Origin: Streptomyces sp. F001
GTDB taxonomy: Bacteria; Actinomycetota; Actinomycetes; Streptomycetales; Streptomycetaceae
NCBI RefSeq assembly: GCF_004187715.1
Contig: NZ_QZWF01000002.1
Coordinates: 806,001-870,000 of the forward strand
Direction of reading: 5' to 3'
DNA length: 64,000 bases
The translations under genes and the position numbers were made by a program. The notes below the pieces were generated by a model, which saw only the letters and a program-made list of their open reading frames with translations, was not told the origin of the DNA and did no database searches. This document shows, in pieces, positions 46,328 to 64,000 of this stretch (positions are counted from its first letter, which is position 1; every line of letters begins with the position of its first letter).

Positions 46328-49300
46328 CGTCTTCAATCGCTGCGCAGGGCTCCGCCCTGGCGGAAATGTGGCCGCTGTCACCCCTGCAGCAGGGGCTGCT
46401 GTTCCACTCCGCCTTCGACGACGACGGCCCCGACCTCTACGCCGTGCAATTCGACCTGGCCGTCGACGGACCGCTGGACGCCGACCGGTTACGCGCCTCC
46501 TGGCAGGCGCTGCTGCGCCGGCACGCGGCGCTGCGGGCGAGCTTCCAGCGCCGCAAGAACGGCCAGGCCGTGCAGCTCATCACCAGGAACGTGGGGCTGC
46601 CCTGGCGCGAGGCCGACCTGTCGGACCTGGCGGAGCCCGACCTCTTGGCACAGGCGGAGAAACTGGCCGCACAGGAGCGCGCGGAACGCATGGACCTCAC
46701 GGTCCCGCCCCTGCTCCGACTCCTGCTGATCCGACTCGGCGAGCATCGGCACCGCCTCATCGTCACCTCCCACCACCTCCTCATGGACGGCTGGTCGATG
46801 CCGGTCCTGCTCGGCGAACTCTCGGCCGTGTACGAGGCAGGCGGCGATGCCTCCGGCCTGGGGCGCGCCGCCTCCTACGGGGAGTACCTGGCATGGCTGA
46901 ACCGCCAGGACAAGGAGGCCGCCCGCGCCGCCTGGCGCACCGAACTCGCCGGCCTCGACGAACCCACCCTCGTGGCACCGTCGGATCGCGGAGGCGAGCC
47001 GGTCCTCTCGGCGGAGAGCTACGTGGGACTTCCCCCGGAAACCACCCGGGCGCTGGCCGACCGGGCCCGCACGCACGGCCTGACCGTGAACACCATGGTG
47101 CAGGGCGCGTGGGCGCTGGTACTGGCACGGCTTGCACGGCGTACCGACGTCGTGTTCGGCGCCACCGTCGCCGGCCGCCCCGCCGAGTTGCCCGGCGTCG
47201 AGTCGATGGTCGGCCTGCTCATCAACACCCTGCCCGTACGGGTGCCGCTGGACGGCGCCCAGCCGGTCGTCGAGATGCTGGCGCGGCTCCAGGAACGGCA
47301 GTCGCGGCTGATCGCCCACCAGCACCTCGGTCTGGCCGAGATCCAGAAGACCGCGGGGCCGGGGGCGGTCTTCGACACCCTCGTAGTGTTCGAGAACTAC
47401 CCGACGCCCGATGCGGGACGCCCTGCTCCCGGCATGCCGACCTTCTCCGCCTCGGCGGGACAACAGGCGACCAACTACCCACTGACACTCGGCGTCCTGG
47501 TGACCGACCGCCTGCAGGCCCGGATCTCCTACCGACCGGACGTGTACGACCAGCAGCAGGCCGACGAGGTGGGACAGCGGTTCGTACGGGTCCTGGAGCG
47601 ACTGGTGGCCGACCCGGAGACCCGGGTGGGCCACATGGATGTCCTGGAGGACGATGAGCGGTCGCAGGTGACGGTGGGCTGGAACGACACCGCGACGGCG
47701 CTGCCGGGTGTGTTGGTGCCGGAGTCGTTCGCGCAGCGTGGGGTGCTGTCGCCGGGAGTCATGGCCGTGCGGTGCGACGAAGTCGCCCTGACCTACAGGG
47801 AATTGGACGAGCGTGCCGATCGGTTGGCGCGTTACCTGGTCACCCTGGGTGTGGGGCGTGAGGTGCGGGTGGGGCTGTGTCTGCCGCGGTCGGTGGACAT
47901 GGTGGTGGCGGAGTTGGCGGTGTGGAGGGCGGGTGGGGCCTTTGTTCCGCTGGATCCGGAGTATCCGGTGGACCGGTTGTTGTTCATGGTGGCCGACAGT
48001 GGTGTGCGGGTGGTGGTGGGGATCGGTGAGCGGTTCGGTGAGGTGCCGTGGGTGTCTCCCGATGACCCGGCGGTGGGGGCCATGTCGGGGGTGCCGCTGG
48101 ACGTTCAGGTCGTGCCGGATCAGTTGGCGTATGTGATTTATACGTCGGGTTCGACGGGTCGGCCGAAGGGTGTGGCGGTTGCTCATGGTGGGGTGGCGAA
48201 CCTGGTTGAGGCGATGCGGCCGGTGCTGGGGGTGGGGGAGGGCGTGACGGCGTTGCAGTTCGCCTCGTTCAGTTTTGATGCGGCGGTGCTGGATGTGGCG
48301 GTGACGCTGGCGTCGGGTGGCACGCTGGCGATCGCCACGAAGGAGGAACGCGCGGACACGGGTGCTCTGGCCCGGATGATCACGTCCGCCGGCGTGGAGA
48401 CGGCGAGTGTGGTGCCGTCGCTGCTGGGCGTGCTGGACCCGGACACGGTGCCCGGTGTGCAGAGGTGGGTGCTGGGTGCGGAGTTGCTTACGGCAGATCT
48501 GGCGAGTCGGTGGGCGGGTCGGGCGCGGGTGGTGAACACGTACGGGCCGACCGAGGCGACGGTGATGGCCACGGCCGGTGCGGTGGATGCCGGGATCGGG
48601 GCCGGGGATGAGGCGCCGTCCATCGGGCGGCCGCTGGCGAATGTGCGGACGTTTGTGCTGGACGACTTCCTGCTGCCGGTCCCGCCGGGCGTCACGGGCG
48701 AGCTGTATGTGACAGGCCCGGGTGTGGCCCGCGGCTACGTCGGGCGTCCCGGCCAGACGGGGGAGCGGTTCGTCGCCTGCCCGTACGGCGCCGGGGAACG
48801 CATGTACCGCACAGGGGATCTGGCCCGGTGGACGGCTGAGGGCGAGTTGCGGTTCGCCGGGCGGGCGGACGCCCAGGTGAAGATCCGCGGGTTCCGGGTC
48901 GAGCTGGGTGAGGTCGAGAGGGTCTTGGCCGGGCACGAGGCCGTCGCGCAGGCGGTGGTGACGGCGCGGGATGCGGAAGGGGAGGGCGACAGGCGGCTGG
49001 TCGGGTACGTCGTTGCGGACACGCCGGGCAGGGTGGATCCGGAGGAGTTGCGGGCGTATCTGTCGGACCGGTTGCCGGAGTTCATGGTGCCGGCCGCGGT
49101 GGTCGTGCTGGAGGAGCTGCCGCTGACGGTGAACGGGAAGGCGGACCGCGCGGGGTTGCCGGCCCCTGACTTCGCCTCGCGTGTTTCCGGGCGTGCACCG
49201 CGTACACAGTCCGAGCGGGTGCTGTGCGAGTTGTTCGCCGAGGTGCTGGGCCTGGACGGGGTGGGCGTCGAGGACGGGTTCTTCGAACTCGGCGGCGACT

Positions 49301-50892
49301 CCATCATGTCGATGCAGCTCGCGTCCCGGGCCCGTCGCGCCGGACTGGCGCTCACACCACGCCAGGTATTCGAGGAGAAGACCCCGGAAAGGCTCGCGGC
49401 CCTGGCCGAGCCGGCCGTACCGCAGGCTGGTGCGGAAGACGTCGGTACAGGCGAGGTGGCCTGGACTCCCGCGATGCGGGCGTTGGGTGAGGACGCGATC
49501 CGTCCGGGGTTCGCCCAGTGGATGATCGTGGGCGCTCCGGCCGGCCTCGGCCTGGACGTGCTGAGCGCCGGTCTGGCTGTCGTACTGGACACGCACGACA
49601 TGCTGCGCGCCCGGGCGGTGCCCGGCGAGCCCAAGCTCGTCGTGGGCGAACCGGGCTCGGTGGACGCCGCCGTGCTGGTCACCCGCGTCGAGGCGGGCTC
49701 GGCGGACCTGGAGAAGCTGGCCCGGCTGGCGGCGCACCGGCTGGACCCCGTGTCCGGCGTGAACATCCAGGCCGTCTGGGTCGATGCGGGCCCGGCTGAG
49801 ACAGGTCGCCTGCTGCTCGTGGCCCACCACCTGGTAGTGGACGGCGTGTCATGGCGGGTACTCCTGCCGGACCTCCAGGCCGCCTGCGAAGCAGCAGCGG
49901 AAGGACGCGAACCGGCCCTGGACCCGCCGGGCACCTCCTTCCGCCGCTGGTCCCAACTCCTCGCCGAGCAGGCCACGTCCACCGAACGCGTCGCCGAACT
50001 CGACGCCTGGAAAACCCTCCTGGGCGCGCCCGAGGCTCCCCTCGCTGGTCGCCTCATCGATACACCCTCGGACATCGCCGCCACCCTGCGCCGCCGTTCC
50101 TGGACGGTCCCGGCGGAGCAGGCGGCGGTTGTGGTGGAGCGGGTGCCGGCGGCGTTCCACTGCGGAGTGCACGAGGTGCTGCTCGCCGGTCTCGCGGCCG
50201 CGGTCGTGCACTGGCGGGGGAATGCGGACGGCAGTCTCCTGGTGGAGGTCGAGGGGCATGGTCGTGAGCCGGTGGAGGGGGTGGATCTGTCGCGCACGGT
50301 GGGCTGGTTCACCAGCTCGCATCCGGTGCGGCTGGAGGTGCCCGCTGGTCAGTTGGACGACGCTATGGCGGGTGGGCCGGCCGCGGGTAGCTTGGTGAAG
50401 GCGGTCAAGGAGCAGATACGGGCGATACCCGGGGACGGCCTCGGTTACGACCTGCTGCGCCACCTCAACCCCGAAACGGCACCGGCCCTGGAATCCGCTC
50501 CTGCGCCGCAGGTCGGCTTCAACTACCTGGGCAGGTTCACCGCGGGCGGCCCCGCGGGCCCGGTCAGCCCCTGGCAGCCGACGGGCATGATCGGCGCTTC
50601 GGGGCACGAGGTGAGGCCCGCACGCCATGTGCTGGAAGCCGGTGCCGTGGTCCAGGACACCTCGGCCGGACCCGAGTTGACGATCGTCCTGACCTGGGCG
50701 GGACGGCTGCTGGGGGAGGCCGAGGCGGAACGGGTGGGCGAGACCTGGCTGGCGATGCTGGGCGGACTGGCCGACCACGTCACCTCCCCGGACGCGGGCG
50801 GACACATCCCGTCCGACTTCCCCCTGCTCGACCTCGCGCAGGACGAGGTCGACGAGTTCGAGACCGACTTCACCGACCACAACCGCCTCTGA
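46324..50892 (+). CDS. NRPS gene B: C-A-T-E (module 4)
   Basis: 1,522 residues, open throughout. C4 46360-47660 starts [15 protein letters not shown] and has [10 protein letters not shown] and FENYP, the pattern of domains that accept a D-residue donor. A4 47700-49180 has code DALVVGTVMK, as in modules 1, 2 and 6. T4 carries [10 protein letters not shown], the form found before E. E4 49440-50870 has [26 protein letters not shown] and FNYLGRF, so it should be active. The GTG start overlaps the stop of gene A (GTGA). The first ~15 residues may be a docking segment. A TTA codon occurs at 46489-46491. The residue incorporated is unknown, D-configured. Confidence 0.95.
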   Translation: MTSSIAAQGSALAEMWPLSPLQQGLLFHSAFDDDGPDLYAVQFDLAVDGPLDADRLRASWQALLRRHAALRASFQRRKNGQAVQLITRNVGLPWREADLSDLAEPDLLAQAEKLAAQERAERMDLTVPPLLRLLLIRLGEHRHRLIVTSHHLLMDGWSMPVLLGELSAVYEAGGDASGLGRAASYGEYLAWLNRQDKEAARAAWRTELAGLDEPTLVAPSDRGGEPVLSAESYVGLPPETTRALADRARTHGLTVNTMVQGAWALVLARLARRTDVVFGATVAGRPAELPGVESMVGLLINTLPVRVPLDGAQPVVEMLARLQERQSRLIAHQHLGLAEIQKTAGPGAVFDTLVVFENYPTPDAGRPAPGMPTFSASAGQQATNYPLTLGVLVTDRLQARISYRPDVYDQQQADEVGQRFVRVLERLVADPETRVGHMDVLEDDERSQVTVGWNDTATALPGVLVPESFAQRGVLSPGVMAVRCDEVALTYRELDERADRLARYLVTLGVGREVRVGLCLPRSVDMVVAELAVWRAGGAFVPLDPEYPVDRLLFMVADSGVRVVVGIGERFGEVPWVSPDDPAVGAMSGVPLDVQVVPDQLAYVIYTSGSTGRPKGVAVAHGGVANLVEAMRPVLGVGEGVTALQFASFSFDAAVLDVAVTLASGGTLAIATKEERADTGALARMITSAGVETASVVPSLLGVLDPDTVPGVQRWVLGAELLTADLASRWAGRARVVNTYGPTEATVMATAGAVDAGIGAGDEAPSIGRPLANVRTFVLDDFLLPVPPGVTGELYVTGPGVARGYVGRPGQTGERFVACPYGAGERMYRTGDLARWTAEGELRFAGRADAQVKIRGFRVELGEVERVLAGHEAVAQAVVTARDAEGEGDRRLVGYVVADTPGRVDPEELRAYLSDRLPEFMVPAAVVVLEELPLTVNGKADRAGLPAPDFASRVSGRAPRTQSERVLCELFAEVLGLDGVGVEDGFFELGGDSIMSMQLASRARRAGLALTPRQVFEEKTPERLAALAEPAVPQAGAEDVGTGEVAWTPAMRALGEDAIRPGFAQWMIVGAPAGLGLDVLSAGLAVVLDTHDMLRARAVPGEPKLVVGEPGSVDAAVLVTRVEAGSADLEKLARLAAHRLDPVSGVNIQAVWVDAGPAETGRLLLVAHHLVVDGVSWRVLLPDLQAACEAAAEGREPALDPPGTSFRRWSQLLAEQATSTERVAELDAWKTLLGAPEAPLAGRLIDTPSDIAATLRRRSWTVPAEQAAVVVERVPAAFHCGVHEVLLAGLAAAVVHWRGNADGSLLVEVEGHGREPVEGVDLSRTVGWFTSSHPVRLEVPAGQLDDAMAGGPAAGSLVKAVKEQIRAIPGDGLGYDLLRHLNPETAPALESAPAPQVGFNYLGRFTAGGPAGPVSPWQPTGMIGASGHEVRPARHVLEAGAVVQDTSAGPELTIVLTWAGRLLGEAEAERVGETWLAMLGGLADHVTSPDAGGHIPSDFPLLDLAQDEVDEFETDFTDHNRL

Positions 50893-51007
50893 CCGGCTGT
50901 TCCCCCCGAAACGCCCGGCCCGTCGTCACCCGTCCCCCACCGGCCCGACTCCTGACCCGCCGCTCGAGCACGTCGTCGTCGCAAGACCGCTGTGAGGAGA
51001 CCGAACG

Positions 51008-64000
<12,993 letters not shown>

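Noticed and set aside
36900..48655. Frameshifts as proof that NRPS gene A is a pseudogene
   Set aside because: All changes are single-base losses concentrated in G-runs of duplicated DNA, while unique parts of the same gene stay open. The later NRPS genes and pathway are intact.

Overview
The window is high-GC DNA with Streptomyces-type gene density, GTG/TTG starts, strong C/G third-position bias and a few rare TTA codons, so it most likely comes from a Streptomyces or close relative. It divides into an insertion-riddled left third (1-15.3 kb) and one large nonribosomal peptide (NRPS) cluster (15.3 kb to beyond 64 kb).

Left third. At 1-2.4 kb lie the 3' end of a gene for a PatG-type C-terminal domain, an extraordinary secreted-looking protein with 50 cysteines in 298 residues, and two small uncharacterised genes. 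Next is a serine-protease/NUC-endonuclease fusion gene (3.86-6.56 kb). It is broken once by an 874-bp IS5-group element with an exact 3-bp target duplication and cut at its 3' end by an ISAs1-type element. A leishmanolysin-like metallopeptidase is divergent from it. Two more near-identical copies of the 874-bp element bracket a region with a frameshifted MmyB-like regulator, degenerate mobile-element genes and glpF-glpK. Short IS630 and transporter remnants follow.

Right two thirds. The cluster opens with a LAL-type LuxR regulator (TTA codon at residue 10) and a StrR/Bbr-type ParB-fold activator. Precursor genes follow: hmaS, hmo, prephenate dehydrogenase and an Hmo-HpgT fusion supply 4-hydroxyphenylglycine (Hpg). 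dpgA, dpgB and dpgC supply 3,5-dihydroxyphenylglycine (Dpg); no dpgD is present, and an alpha/beta hydrolase sits where it might be expected. MbtH, an ABC exporter and an OmpR/sensor-kinase pair come next, then three colinear NRPS genes with seven modules visible: C-A-T, C-A-T, C-A-T-E | C-A-T-E | C-A-T-E, C-A-T-E, C-A-T-E(cut by the window edge). Two perfect Bbr-type operators (GTCCAA-N17-TTGGAC) lie upstream of the Hmo-HpgT gene and of the first NRPS gene, tying the activator to the pathway.

Read by eye, the adenylation codes give Hpg for module 5 and Tyr for module 7. One shared, unfamiliar code (DALVVGTVMK) occurs in modules 1, 2, 4 and 6. Modules 3-7 all epimerise, so the product should have a run of at least five D-residues. 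That pattern does not match the Hpg/Dpg peptides I can recall (vancomycin-type heptapeptides, ramoplanin/enduracidin, feglymycin), so this may be an undescribed Hpg/Dpg peptide.

Caution: the first NRPS gene and the end of the third carry about 30 single-base deletions, nearly all in G or C runs. Most fall in stretches that repeat between modules. They look like sequencing/assembly errors rather than decay.
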